64,000 nucleotides of DNA from CAIKMD01 sp035552195 (GCA_035552195.1 DASZLU010000123.1:1-64000), one strand, 5' to 3'; numbered from the stretch's first letter, positions 25,301 through 33,705 are shown. Program-made: numbers and translations. Notes: generated by a model not told the origin, from the sequence alone.

Positions 25301-25345
25301 CCTCCCATATTCGATCGTCTTTTGTTGTCGTGACGATCTGGGAGG
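25301..25345 (-). promoter_or_regulatory. Leader hairpin that buries the receptor's Shine-Dalgarno sequence
   Basis: Read on the minus strand, CCTCCCA (25345-25339) pairs perfectly with TGGGAGG (25307-25301), and GATCGTC (25338-25332) pairs with GACGATC (25319-25313). This makes a 14-bp stem with a 5-base bulge (GAATA) on the 3' side and a 12-base A-rich loop. The 3' arm contains the Shine-Dalgarno GGGAGG that lies 8 bases before the receptor's ATG. The structure would hide the ribosome site unless melted or refolded. Confidence 0.7.
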
Positions 25346-25392
25346 AGACTAGCACAAGTCCGCGGTGTGTCGCGCTTTCTTAGCCCGGCGCG

Positions 25393-25992
25393 TTAGCGCG
25401 ACGGCAGGCCAGGCTTCATTCCGGGATCGAGCTGCATGTCGAAGGCGGTGAGGATCGCGGCGGTGCCCGCATAATTCGCCATCAACGCGACGAGATCGAC
25501 AAGCGCGCGGCGGCCGAATTGCTCGAGCGCCGCTGCATAGGTTGCCGAGCTCACCTTCCGCGCGCCGAACATCTCGCGGCCGAGCGCGATGATCGTCGCA
25601 TCGGCGGGATCGACGCCATTCAGCGGCGCGCGGTTGCGGATTACATCGATCAGCGCCGGCGCGATGCCTTCCTTCAACGCTTCGGGCTCATGCGCCGCCC
25701 ATTCGAACTGGCTGTCGCATTCGCGAGCCGTGGTGAGGATGGCAACCTCGCGCACGCGACCGCTGAAGCCCGCCTCGTAACGCAGATAATAATTCACGGG
25801 CCGCGAAATCTTCGAATAGGTCGGCGAATGCAGCTGAATGCCGCTCGGACCGCGCAAGCCGCGGATCGCGCCGTTCCCGCCTTTGACGATGCGGTCGTAC
25901 GAGGCCTGTGTCTCGGCATCCATCTCGGCGCGCCGGGGCAGCGGCAGGCGATTTCCCGATTCCGGGTCGATGTCGCTCGGATAGTCGGTCAT
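25393..25992 (-). CDS. Carboxymuconolactone decarboxylase family protein
   Basis: The 199-residue helical protein of the CMD/AhpD fold has the family signature AILTTARECDSQFEWAAHEPEA near 85-106, with the Glu, Trp and His typical of the decarboxylase branch. A CxxC pair as in AhpD is absent, so peroxidase activity is unlikely. It could act on a lactone from aromatic degradation. It lies upstream of the receptor-CocE pair on the same strand with about 99 bases between, so co-transcription is possible but uncertain. Confidence 0.82.
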   Translation of the reverse strand: MTDYPSDIDPESGNRLPLPRRAEMDAETQASYDRIVKGGNGAIRGLRGPSGIQLHSPTYSKISRPVNYYLRYEAGFSGRVREVAILTTARECDSQFEWAAHEPEALKEGIAPALIDVIRNRAPLNGVDPADATIIALGREMFGARKVSSATYAAALEQFGRRALVDLVALMANYAGTAAILTAFDMQLDPGMKPGLPSR

Positions 25993-26064
25993 GTTTTCCT
26001 TCCTTTTGGTCGCTCGCGGCGACTATAGCGGAAACGAGTCGCGCCTTTAGGACGTTGAGGGAAA

Positions 26065-26451
26065 ATGATACGCAATTTCTCCGATCACGCAGCCAATGAG
26101 CGGACGTTTCTCGCCTGGACGCGCACCGGCCTTGCTGTCATCGCTTTCGGCTTTGTCATCGAGAAATTCAATGTGATGGTCGAAGCGGTCGCCAACACCG
26201 CCTCGGCCGCAGCAGCTCAAAAATTGTTGATCGAAAGGCTGGCCGCGCCGCTTGGCCGCTATGACGGCATGGCGCTGATCCTGGTCGGCATCGGCCTGAT
26301 CATTATCGCCGGCATCCGCTACGCCCACACGGCGCGGCTCATCGATCGGCAGGAATTCGTGGTCGCCGGCAGCGGCCGGACCGAGATGTTGCTGACCGTC
26401 ATCCTCGCCCTGCTCGCGAGCGGCTTCTGCCTTTTCGTAGCGTTCACATGA
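26065..26451 (+). CDS. DUF202 (YidH-like) inner membrane protein
   Basis: The 128-residue protein has the DUF202 start NERTFLAWTRTGLAVIAFGF, then a periplasmic Ala-rich loop, a second hydrophobic segment (MALILVGIGLIIIAGI) and a third at the C-terminus (LLTVILALLASGFCLFVAF). Function unknown in the family. GAGGGAAA precedes the ATG. It is a single gene divergent from the CMD gene. Its stop codon forms part of a 14-bp tandem repeat. Confidence 0.82.
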   Translation: MIRNFSDHAANERTFLAWTRTGLAVIAFGFVIEKFNVMVEAVANTASAAAAQKLLIERLAAPLGRYDGMALILVGIGLIIIAGIRYAHTARLIDRQEFVVAGSGRTEMLLTVILALLASGFCLFVAFT

Positions 26452-26478
26452 CTTAAGCTTTGCTACTTAAGCTTTGCT
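26451..26478. repeat. Perfect 14-bp tandem duplication
   Basis: ACTTAAGCTTTGCT occurs twice head to tail with no mismatch, starting at the last base of the DUF202 stop codon. It looks like a slippage duplication. No function is evident. Confidence 0.9.
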
Positions 26479-26614
26479 TTCGCCCGCCGTACGGGTAGGC
26501 TTGTTGGAAATATAGGCCTTAGACAACAATTAGGGCCGGCGCGGGAACTCCCGCCAACGGTCCGTGGATCCAAAGGGGCAACAAGCCCCGACAACGGGAC
26601 TATGGGGGAAACGC

Positions 26615-27985
26615 ATGTCTTTCTTGAGCAAGGATCGCACCATCGCTCCATCGGGTTACAGCCGGTGGTTGATTCCGCCGGCGGCGCTGTGCGTCCATCT
26701 CTGCATCGGCGAAGCTTACGCGTTCAGCGTGTTCAACCTGCCGATGACCAAGCTCCTTGGCATCTCGCAATCGACGCCCGCCGATTGGAAGCTGACCGAT
26801 CTCGGTTGGATCTTCAGCCTGGCGATCTTCTTCCTCGGCGCCTCCGCGGCCGTACTCGGTCGCTGGGTCGAGGAAGGCGGTCCGCGCAAGGCGATGTTCA
26901 CCGCCGCTCTCTGCTTCGGCGGTGGCTTCATCGTTTCCGCGATCGGCATCTACGTCCATAACATATGGATCGTCTATCTCGGCTACGGCGTGATTGGCGG
27001 CATCGGCCTGGGCATCGGCTACATCTCGCCGGTCTCGACCCTGATCAAATGGTTCCCCGATCGGCCCGGCATGGCGACCGGCATGGCGATCATGGGCTTC
27101 GGCGGCGCGGCTTTCATTGCCGCGCCGCTTTCGGTTTGGCTCATGGGGCGCTTTACGACGCCGACGCATATCGGCGTCGCCGAAACCTTCATCGCGCTCG
27201 GCATCATCTATTGCTTCTTCATGATGGTCGGTGCGTGGATCGTGCGCGTACCCGCACCCGGCTGGGCGCCCGAAGGTTGGGTCGCACCGGCGCAGCCGAA
27301 GAAGCTCGTCACTACCAAGAACGTCTATGTCTACGAGGCGCTGAAGACACCGCAATTCTGGCTGATCTGGTGGGTGCTGTGCCTCAACGTCACCGCCGGC
27401 ATCGGCGTGCTCGGCCAAGCGTCGGCGATGAGCCAGGAGATGTTCGCGGGCCGCGTCACCGCCGCGACGGCCGCCGGTTTCGTTGGCCTGATGAGTCTCT
27501 TCAACATGGCTGGCCGCTTCTTTTGGGCGTCGACCTCCGACTACGTCGGACGCAAGAACACCTATTTCACCTTCTTCGTCCTGGGTGCCGTGCTCTACGC
27601 GTTTGTGCCGTATACGGGCTCGAGCGGCAGTCTCGTGCTGTTCGTTTGCGCCTACGCCATCATCTTCAGCATGTATGGCGGCGGCTTCTCGACCGTACCG
27701 GCTTATCTCCGCGATATGTTCGGCACGCGGTATGTCGGCGCGATCCACGGCATGCTCATCACGGCATGGTCGATGGCCGGCATCTTCGGTCCGGTGCTGG
27801 TCAATTACATCCGGCAATGGAATGTCGATCACGGCGTGCCGGCGGCGCAAGCCTACAACGTCACCATGTACGTGATGGCGGTGCTGCTGATCATTGGCTT
27901 CGTCTGCAATTTCTTCGTCAAGGATGTCGACCAGCGGCATCACATGACGGCAGCCGATGAAGCCGCACACCAGGCCGCGGCCTGA
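26615..27985 (+). CDS. MFS transporter, oxalate/formate antiporter (OFA) family
   Basis: The 456-residue carrier has 12 hydrophobic segments. OFA family markers include IPPAALCVHLCIGEAYAFSVF in helix 1 (shortened in places), GIGLGIGYISPVSTLIKWFPDRPGMATG-like loop text around residue 140, and GFSTVPAYLRDMFGTRYVGAIHG near residue 365. Oxalate-formate exchange is the founding activity; other members carry lactate or dicarboxylates. I chose ATG 26615 with GGGGGAAAC upstream. A 41-residue membrane partner follows, as is usual for this branch. Confidence 0.87.
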   Translation: MSFLSKDRTIAPSGYSRWLIPPAALCVHLCIGEAYAFSVFNLPMTKLLGISQSTPADWKLTDLGWIFSLAIFFLGASAAVLGRWVEEGGPRKAMFTAALCFGGGFIVSAIGIYVHNIWIVYLGYGVIGGIGLGIGYISPVSTLIKWFPDRPGMATGMAIMGFGGAAFIAAPLSVWLMGRFTTPTHIGVAETFIALGIIYCFFMMVGAWIVRVPAPGWAPEGWVAPAQPKKLVTTKNVYVYEALKTPQFWLIWWVLCLNVTAGIGVLGQASAMSQEMFAGRVTAATAAGFVGLMSLFNMAGRFFWASTSDYVGRKNTYFTFFVLGAVLYAFVPYTGSSGSLVLFVCAYAIIFSMYGGGFSTVPAYLRDMFGTRYVGAIHGMLITAWSMAGIFGPVLVNYIRQWNVDHGVPAAQAYNVTMYVMAVLLIIGFVCNFFVKDVDQRHHMTAADEAAHQAAA

Positions 27986-28008
27986 GCGCGCGAGAAGGAG
28001 AAGCACTC

Positions 28009-28134
28009 ATGGCTGATCAACAAGGCACGTCAGGCAACGGGCTCAAGCTGACCCTCGCCTGGCTGTTCGTCGGTATTCCCCTGGCTTGGGGCGTGATTGA
28101 GACCTGCATCAACGCCCTGCCGCTCTTCAAATAG
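28009..28134 (+). CDS. MFS transporter small subunit (OFA-associated), 41 residues
   Basis: The chain MADQQGTSGNGLKLTLAWL continues into one hydrophobic segment (LAWLFVGIPLAWGVIETC) and ends LPLFK. A short single-pass protein of this type is commonly encoded directly after OFA-family MFS genes and is thought to be an accessory subunit. GAAGGAG lies 8 bases before the ATG, and the gene begins 23 bases after the MFS stop. Its small size makes it easy to miss. Confidence 0.82.
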   Translation: MADQQGTSGNGLKLTLAWLFVGIPLAWGVIETCINALPLFK

Positions 28135-28150
28135 AGCAGCGGCGCCGAAT

Positions 28151-28199
28151 GCCGTTACGCGGCGTGCGTCGTTGAAGCCGACGTCGCCGCGTTACCGGC
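28151..28199. terminator. Imperfect hairpin between convergent genes
   Basis: GCCGTTACGCGGCG at 28151-28164 can pair with CGCCGCGTTACCGGC at 28185-28199 apart from one or two bases. It sits between the OFA small subunit and the convergent GlcG-type gene. No T tract follows, so rho-independent termination is uncertain. Confidence 0.4.
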
Positions 28200-28240
28200 G
28201 AACCGGGGAGAATTGCGCGCCCTTTCCGGGCTGAAAATAC

Positions 28241-28654
28241 TCAGCTCGCGATAACACCCGCGAGCGCGGCCTTGGCGACGATCACGTCTTCTTCGATCTT
28301 CGCGCCGCCCGCAGCCACGCCGCCGATCACCTGCCCGTCGACGATGATCGGAAAGCCGCCGGGCACGTTGGTGAAGTCGCCGTCCATACGGATTTGCATC
28401 GAGAGCACGTTCGCTTCCGGCGCGTAGCCGGTGGGCAGGCGCTGCGAGGCCGAGGTGATCGCCTTCTTGATCGTGGTGCGGCCCGAGAAGAAGCGCGCGC
28501 CGTCCATCATCAGAAAGCTGATGAGCTGACCACTGGCATCGACCACGGCGAGGCTGATCTTCACGCCGATCTCATTGGCCTTGGCGATGCCGGCCGCGAG
28601 CATCTTCATGCTGGCCTCGTGGGTAATGCGATGGGTCGCGACGAAATCAGTCAT
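28241..28654 (-). CDS. GlcG/HbpS-family heme-binding protein (DUF336)
   Basis: The 137-residue protein has the DUF336 fold: ITHEASMKMLAAGIAKANEIG, then VKISLAVVDASGQLISFLMMDGA (shortened) and the C-terminal GGFPIIVDGQVIGGVAAGGA. Members include GlcG of the glycolate operon and the HbpS heme sensor; no enzymatic activity is proven for most. No signal peptide is seen. It faces the OFA carrier, and together they could serve a small organic acid, which is inference. Confidence 0.83.
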   Translation of the reverse strand: MTDFVATHRITHEASMKMLAAGIAKANEIGVKISLAVVDASGQLISFLMMDGARFFSGRTTIKKAITSASQRLPTGYAPEANVLSMQIRMDGDFTNVPGGFPIIVDGQVIGGVAAGGAKIEEDVIVAKAALAGVIAS

Positions 28655-28770
28655 ATCTGCCTCCCGGAATTTGCGCCGATGCTAGCAACGCGGTGGCGCG
28701 CTGGCCATGGCAAGGGCGCGCCTGTATCGTGACGCCATCGCGTAAAAGCCCGGTCCTTTGGGAGGATAGT

Positions 28771-29733
28771 ATGAAGCGTTTGATGGCCGGTAGCTTGGTG
28801 CTCGCGGCGGTTGCTTTGATGAGCATCGGCGCCGCGCGGGCCAACGACAAGCTGACCGTCGGTAAAGCCTCGCCCACCTCTTCGCCGATGCTGCCGGTCG
28901 ATGTCGGCGTGAAGAGCGGCATCTTCGCCAAGCATGGGCTCGACGTTGAGGTTCAGAATTTCAGCGGCGGCGGCAAGATGCATCAAGCGGCGGCGGCCGG
29001 CGCGATCGATATCGGCGTCGGCGCCGGGCCCGAGCTGGCGCTGATCGCCAAAGGCTCGCCCGAGATCGCGATCGCCAACGTCGTCGGTCCCCCGACCTTC
29101 CTCGGCGTCGCCGTACCCGCCGATTCGAAAGCCAAATCTCTCGCCGATTTGAAGGGCACCAAGATCGCCGTGTCGAGCAACGGCTCGTTCACCTTCTGGC
29201 TCGCCCAGCAATTGGCGAAGAAGCAAGGCTGGGGCGAGAAAGACATCACGATCGTCGCCAACGGCAGCGAGCCTGCGACCGTCGTCGCCGCGTTCCGTAC
29301 CCATAACGTCGATGCCGATATCATCCCGACGTCGCTGACCTTCCAGATGGAGGACAAGAATGAGGGCAAGCTCCTCGCGCCGGTATCGAGTTACATGGGG
29401 AATACCAGCGCCGGCACGATATTCGCCGCGACGAAGCTGGTGCAATCCAATCCCGACGCGATCAAGCGCTTTCTCGCCGGCTGGTTCGAAACCATCGACT
29501 TCATGCACAAGAACAGAACCGAGACGATCAAGATCGGCATGGGCATGACCGGTTTCACCGAGGCCGTGCAGACGAAGGAGTATGATCTCACCATCGGCAT
29601 GTATAGCCAGGACGGCAAGTTCGATGCCGAGACGCTGAAGAACCTCCAGGAATCCTTCACCGACCTGAAACTGGTCGACAGCCCGCCCGATATGTCGAAG
29701 CTATACACGGAAGCGTACTTGCCGAAGAATTAA
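28771..29733 (+). CDS. ABC transporter substrate-binding protein (NMT1/SsuA-like), oxygenase-linked copy A
   Basis: The 320-residue exported receptor has signal peptide MKRLMAGSLVLAAVALMSIGAARA, then LTVGKASPTSSPMLPVDVG and the ligand loop FSGGGKMHQAAAAGAIDIGVG. It ends MSKLYTEAYLPKN. A paralogue with the same ends lies about 21 kb away and is also next to an oxygenase gene. No permease or ATPase is adjacent; the nearest set is 3 kb downstream. GGGAGG precedes the ATG. It is coupled to the flavin monooxygenase, whose RBS overlaps this gene's stop. Confidence 0.84.
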   Translation: MKRLMAGSLVLAAVALMSIGAARANDKLTVGKASPTSSPMLPVDVGVKSGIFAKHGLDVEVQNFSGGGKMHQAAAAGAIDIGVGAGPELALIAKGSPEIAIANVVGPPTFLGVAVPADSKAKSLADLKGTKIAVSSNGSFTFWLAQQLAKKQGWGEKDITIVANGSEPATVVAAFRTHNVDADIIPTSLTFQMEDKNEGKLLAPVSSYMGNTSAGTIFAATKLVQSNPDAIKRFLAGWFETIDFMHKNRTETIKIGMGMTGFTEAVQTKEYDLTIGMYSQDGKFDAETLKNLQESFTDLKLVDSPPDMSKLYTEAYLPKN

Positions 29734-29746
29734 GGAGGCCCACGTC

Positions 29747-30868
29747 GTGCGCCGTACATTGCCCAGCCGCATCGGGAGCTTCAGTCCCAACAAGCTGAAG
29801 CTTGGTCTCTTCGGCAGCAATTGCTCGGGCGGGCGGGCGGCGACGCGAGTGCCCGAACGCTGGTCGGCGAGTTGGGAGGACAATCTCAAGCTCGCGCAGC
29901 TCGCCGACGCGGCCGGCATGGATCTCATGCTGCCGATCGGCCGCTGGCGCGGCTATGGCGGCGAGACCAATTTCGAAGGCGCGAGCTGGGAGACCGTCAC
30001 CTGGGCTTGCGGTCTCCTCGCCCAGACGCAGCGTCTCAACATCTTCGGCACCGTGCACGCGCCGCTGGTTCATCCGGTCTATGCAGCGAAGCAATTCGTC
30101 ACCGCCGATCACATCGGTCGCGGCCGCTTCGGCCTCAACATTGTCTGCGGCTGGAATCAGGACGAGTTCGACATGTTCGGGGTCGATCAGCGCGCGCATG
30201 ACAATCGCTACGATTACGGCGCCGAATGGTTCGAGGTGATCAAGGCGATCTGGGAGAACGACGCGGATTTCGATTTCACCGGCGCGTTCTTCGAGCTGAA
30301 AAACGTGCAAGCGAACCCGAAGCCGCACGGCGACACGCGGCCGCTGGTGATGAACGCCGGGTCGTCACCCGCCGGCCGCGCCTTCAGCGCCAAATCCTGC
30401 GATGTGCTGTTCCGCCCGCTGCGCTCGCTCGAAGCGGGCGCGCAGGAGGTGAACGAGACGATCGCGGCAGCGCGCGCGCATGGACGCGAGATCGGCGTTT
30501 ACGGCAACGGCTATGTCGTCTGCCGCAAGACACGGCGCGAGGCCGAGGAATATCACCGCTATTACGCGGAAGAGATGGGAGATTGGGACGCGGTCGACCG
30601 GCTGATCAGCATCAACCAGATCCACTCGCAATCTTATTCGGCGGAATTCTTCAAAGCGTTCCGCATCCGCTTCGCCGCCGGGCATGGCGGTTTCCCGATG
30701 GTCGGCGATCCCGATGATGTCGCCAATACGCTGGCGCAGATCAGCGCCGCCGGATTCAGCGGCATGTGCTTCTCCTTCGTCAATTACCTCGACGAATTTC
30801 CCTTCTTCCGCGACGAGGTCCTGCCGCGGCTGAAGCGGCTCGGCCTGCGCGAACCCCGAAACGCCTAG
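29747..30868 (+). CDS. LLM-class flavin-dependent monooxygenase (SfnG/SsuD/RutA-like)
   Basis: The 373-residue bacterial luciferase-like TIM barrel enzyme uses reduced FMN and O2. Visible features are LGLFGSNCSGGRAAT near 20, QLADAAGMDLMLPIGRWRG near 55, KQFVTADHIGRGRFGLNIVCGW near 112-133 (shortened) and the C-terminal GDPDDVANTLAQISAAGF. This branch includes dimethyl sulfone (SfnG), alkanesulfonate (SsuD) and pyrimidine (RutA) monooxygenases. GTG start with AAGGAGG overlapping the upstream stop. Neighbours (SsuA-like receptor, SfnR-like activator) favour an organosulfur substrate, but this is inference. Confidence 0.85.
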   Translation: MRRTLPSRIGSFSPNKLKLGLFGSNCSGGRAATRVPERWSASWEDNLKLAQLADAAGMDLMLPIGRWRGYGGETNFEGASWETVTWACGLLAQTQRLNIFGTVHAPLVHPVYAAKQFVTADHIGRGRFGLNIVCGWNQDEFDMFGVDQRAHDNRYDYGAEWFEVIKAIWENDADFDFTGAFFELKNVQANPKPHGDTRPLVMNAGSSPAGRAFSAKSCDVLFRPLRSLEAGAQEVNETIAAARAHGREIGVYGNGYVVCRKTRREAEEYHRYYAEEMGDWDAVDRLISINQIHSQSYSAEFFKAFRIRFAAGHGGFPMVGDPDDVANTLAQISAAGFSGMCFSFVNYLDEFPFFRDEVLPRLKRLGLREPRNA

Positions 30869-30910
30869 AACGCGGCGCTAGACCTGCATCTGCCGCAGGG
30901 CGATCCCACG

Positions 30911-30953
30911 TCAAAATTATACCTCAATCTCATGTTATTTTGTATAATATTGA
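30911..30953. promoter_or_regulatory. AT-rich inverted repeat upstream of the sigma-54 activator gene
   Basis: TCAAAATTATAC (30911-30922) and GTATAATATTGA (30942-30953) form an inverted repeat matching at 11 of 12 positions with 19 bases between. The right arm contains TATAAT, a possible -10 element with transcription starting near 30955. The AT content contrasts with the GC-rich surroundings. It may be an operator over the promoter of the activator gene. Confidence 0.5.
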
Positions 30954-30965
30954 CATTGAAAATTT

Positions 30966-32096
30966 GTGAATAAGGTTATGGCCCCTCCACCCCGTCCGCC
31001 GGGTCAATCGATCCTGACCATGGCGGCGCTGACCGAAGACCGTCATCGCCCAACAATCCGCGCGTCCGCGCTGGTGTTCGAGGATCCTGCCTCGCGCGAC
31101 CTCCAAGAGCATCTGGAACGCGTGGCGCCGAGCAACGCCAATATCCTCATCGTCGGCGAGACCGGTACCGGCAAAGAATTGGTCGCACGCTTCATCCACC
31201 AGGGCAGCGCGCGGCGCGACGGCCCGTTCGTCGCAGTGAATTGCGGCACCTTCGTCGAGACGCTGGTCGAGGCCGAGTTGTTCGGCCACGAGAAAGGCGC
31301 CTTCACCGGCGCCACCGCCAGCAAAGCCGGCTGGTTCGAAGCCGCGAGCGGCGGCACGATCTTCCTCGACGAGATCGGCGACCTCGCCCCTGCCCTGCAG
31401 GTGAAGCTGCTGCGCGTGTTGCAAGAGCGCGAGATCGTGCGCGTCGGTTCGCGCCAGCCGGTCGCGATCGATGTACGCGTCATTGCCGCAACCAATATCG
31501 ATCTCGAACAGGCGGTGCGGCTCGGCCGTTTCCGCCAGGATCTCTTCTATCGCCTCAATGTCGCGCGGATCGATCTGCAGCCACTGCGCGACCGCCCGGG
31601 CGATATCCTGCCGTTGGCCGAGCATTTCCTCGCCTCCTATGCCGCGGAGCAGAACCGGCCCGAGTTGCGCATCGGGCAAGAGGCCTCGCGTCAACTCCTC
31701 GCCTATCTCTGGCCCGGCAATATCCGCGAACTCGAGAACGTCATTCATCATGCCGTGATCGTTGCGCAAGGCGCCGCCATCGCTGCCGCCGATCTCAGCT
31801 TGTCGCGTCATGGCATGCGGACCGGCGAGGTGCCCGATCCGGAAGCTGACGCCCTCGTCACCGTGTTCCGCCGCCTGTTCGATCAGGACAGCGCGTCACT
31901 CTACGATCACGTGACGGAGAAGCTTGTCCGCACCGCCCTCGACCATTGCGAGGGCAATCAGGTGCAGACGGCGCGCCTCCTCGGCATCAGTCGCAATGTA
32001 TTGCGGTCTCACCTGACGCGGATCGGCATCCTTGCCGCCCGCGCCAAGAAGATCACCGAGGAACCGGACGCTCAACCGCCGAACAGCGCCGGATAG
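30966..32096 (+). CDS. Sigma-54-dependent activator without sensor domain (SfnR-like)
   Basis: This 376-residue enhancer-binding protein has about 35 N-terminal residues and then a complete AAA+ domain: Walker A GETGTGKE at 64-71, the sigma-54 contact loop GAFTGA at 111-116, and Walker B TIFLDE at 131-136. The C-terminal Fis-type helix-turn-helix has QTARLLGISRNVLRSHLTR. There is no receiver, GAF or PAS domain, as in SfnR, which activates organosulfur genes under sulfur starvation. It converges on an ABC/redox operon that has a sigma-54 promoter. GTG start; an in-frame ATG follows four codons later. Confidence 0.9.
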   Translation: MNKVMAPPPRPPGQSILTMAALTEDRHRPTIRASALVFEDPASRDLQEHLERVAPSNANILIVGETGTGKELVARFIHQGSARRDGPFVAVNCGTFVETLVEAELFGHEKGAFTGATASKAGWFEAASGGTIFLDEIGDLAPALQVKLLRVLQEREIVRVGSRQPVAIDVRVIAATNIDLEQAVRLGRFRQDLFYRLNVARIDLQPLRDRPGDILPLAEHFLASYAAEQNRPELRIGQEASRQLLAYLWPGNIRELENVIHHAVIVAQGAAIAAADLSLSRHGMRTGEVPDPEADALVTVFRRLFDQDSASLYDHVTEKLVRTALDHCEGNQVQTARLLGISRNVLRSHLTRIGILAARAKKITEEPDAQPPNSAG

Positions 32097-32899
32097 CGGG
32101 CCACATCCTCGCTGAAAGGATCCACGAACGCCGGCTCGCTGCCGGCATCCTTCATCAGCATGCGCACGATACGCTCTTTCAGCCGGGCGAACCGCGCGGA
32201 GCCGCGGTCGCGCGAATGCGCCCACTCGATCGGCAGGATGCCGCGCACGCGGCCGGGGCTTGGCTCCATCACCACGATCTTGTCGCTGAGATAGACCGCC
32301 TCTTCGATATCGTGCGTCACCATCACGATGGTGATGCCCTCGCGCCGCCACAGGCTGAGCAACTGCTCCTGCATGTAGGCGCGCGTTTGTGAATCGAGCG
32401 CGCCCAACGGCTCGTCCAGCAGCAACACCTTGGGCTGACTAACCAACGCCCGCGCAATCGCGGCCCGCTGGGCCATGCCGCCCGACAATTGATGCGGATA
32501 GGCGCGCTCAAACCCGGCGAGCTGAACGCGCTTGAGCTGCTCGGCCGCGATCCGCTTGCTCATGGCAGCCGGCGTGCCGCTGGCGTCGAGACCGAGCGCG
32601 ACGTTCTGCTCAATCGTCAGCCAGGGCAGCAAGCGCGCCTCCTGAAAGACGATGCTGCGATCCGCGCCCGGCCCGGCGACGCGCTCGCCTTCGAGGAGGA
32701 TATCGCCGCGATAGTCGGCATCGAGGCCGATGATCAACCGCAGCAAGGTCGACTTGCCGCAGCCGGAGGCGCCGAGAATGGTGACGAACTCACCCGGCTC
32801 AACCGTGAAAGAGACATCGTCGAGCGCCAGCAAGGTTGAACCATTCACGCAATAGCTTTTGCTGACGCCACGGATCTCGAGCGAAAGATTGGAACGCAT
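32072..32899 (-). CDS. ABC transporter ATP-binding protein (SsuB/TauB-like)
   Basis: The 275-residue ATPase powers import through the two permeases upstream. Motifs are Walker A ILGASGCGKST, the signature LSGGMAQRAAIARAL, Walker B VLLLDEPLGAL and the switch His in MVTHDIEEAVYL. I chose ATG 32899, preceded by the near-perfect AAGGAGGAAGC; an alternative ATG at 32932 overlaps the permease stop (ATGA) and adds 11 residues. It is the last gene of the operon and overlaps the convergent sigma-54 activator gene by 25 bases. Confidence 0.92.
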   Translation of the reverse strand: MRSNLSLEIRGVSKSYCVNGSTLLALDDVSFTVEPGEFVTILGASGCGKSTLLRLIIGLDADYRGDILLEGERVAGPGADRSIVFQEARLLPWLTIEQNVALGLDASGTPAAMSKRIAAEQLKRVQLAGFERAYPHQLSGGMAQRAAIARALVSQPKVLLLDEPLGALDSQTRAYMQEQLLSLWRREGITIVMVTHDIEEAVYLSDKIVVMEPSPGRVRGILPIEWAHSRDRGSARFARLKERIVRMLMKDAGSEPAFVDPFSEDVARYPALFGG

Positions 32900-32928
32900 T
32901 GCTTCCTCCTTCTGGTCAAGCACATTGG

Positions 32929-33705
32929 TCATTGGTGGATGCCGCGCCACGACATGAGGCGCCGTAAGCCGAACGTAAAAATCCGATTGAGCGCGTAGCC
33001 GATGATCGCGAGCGTCAGCGCGCCGACGATGACGATATCCATGCGGAACTGCTCGCGGCCTTCGGCGAGATAGATGCCGAGACCGCGACCGAACCCCATT
33101 GCGTATTCCGCGCCGACCGTACCAATCCACGCGCCGATCAACGACAATTCGATGCCGACGGCGATCGCCGGCAGGCTGGCCGGCAGCAACACGCGCAGCA
33201 GCCGCGTGCGGCGCGATAATCGCAGCACCTCGGCAAGCTCGCGGTACTGGGGCGATAGATCGCGCAAGCCTTGCAGCGTATTGAGCGCCATCGGGAAGAA
33301 CGCCGAGAGCGCGATGAAGACGAGCTTCGCTGCTTCGCCATTGCCGAACCACGCGGTCAGCAATGGTATCCAGGCAAAGAGGGTGATCTGTCGCACCGCG
33401 TTGAACGACAGGCCGAACAGCCGTTCCCCAACCGGTGACAGCCCCATCACGAAGCCGAAGACGATGCCGAGACTAGCGCCGATGGCGAAGCCCGCGAGCA
33501 TGCGGCCGATGCTAACCGCCAGCGCCGGCCACAGCAGGCGCCCGTTCGGATCATCGAAGGCCACGGCCACCGCGCGTTCGGGTGCGACCAGCAGGCGGCT
33601 GTCCACCCACCCGCTGTGGCTCAACGCGAACCAGGCCGCGATGAAGAGCGCCGGCGCCACGAGACCGCGCCGCACCGCCGGCGAGAACAAAGCATCGATG
33701 CTCAT
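32929..33705 (-). CDS. ABC transporter permease (SsuC/TauC-like), second permease
   Basis: The 258-residue inner-membrane protein has about six hydrophobic segments and the BPD permease EAA-type loop near LAEVLRLSRRTRLLRVLLPASLP (shortened), after FFPMALNTLQGLRDLSPQYREL. It starts with ATG overlapping the stop of the other permease (ATGA). Two different permease genes in one operon suggest a heterodimeric channel rather than the homodimer usual for SsuC. It is co-directional with the receptor and ATPase. Confidence 0.88.
   Translation of the reverse strand: MSIDALFSPAVRRGLVAPALFIAAWFALSHSGWVDSRLLVAPERAVAVAFDDPNGRLLWPALAVSIGRMLAGFAIGASLGIVFGFVMGLSPVGERLFGLSFNAVRQITLFAWIPLLTAWFGNGEAAKLVFIALSAFFPMALNTLQGLRDLSPQYRELAEVLRLSRRTRLLRVLLPASLPAIAVGIELSLIGAWIGTVGAEYAMGFGRGLGIYLAEGREQFRMDIVIVGALTLAIIGYALNRIFTFGLRRLMSWRGIHQ

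Noticed and set aside
26600..28006. 468-residue minus-strand frame opposite the OFA carrier
   Set aside because: The plus strand gives a complete 12-helix carrier; the minus frame has no domain.
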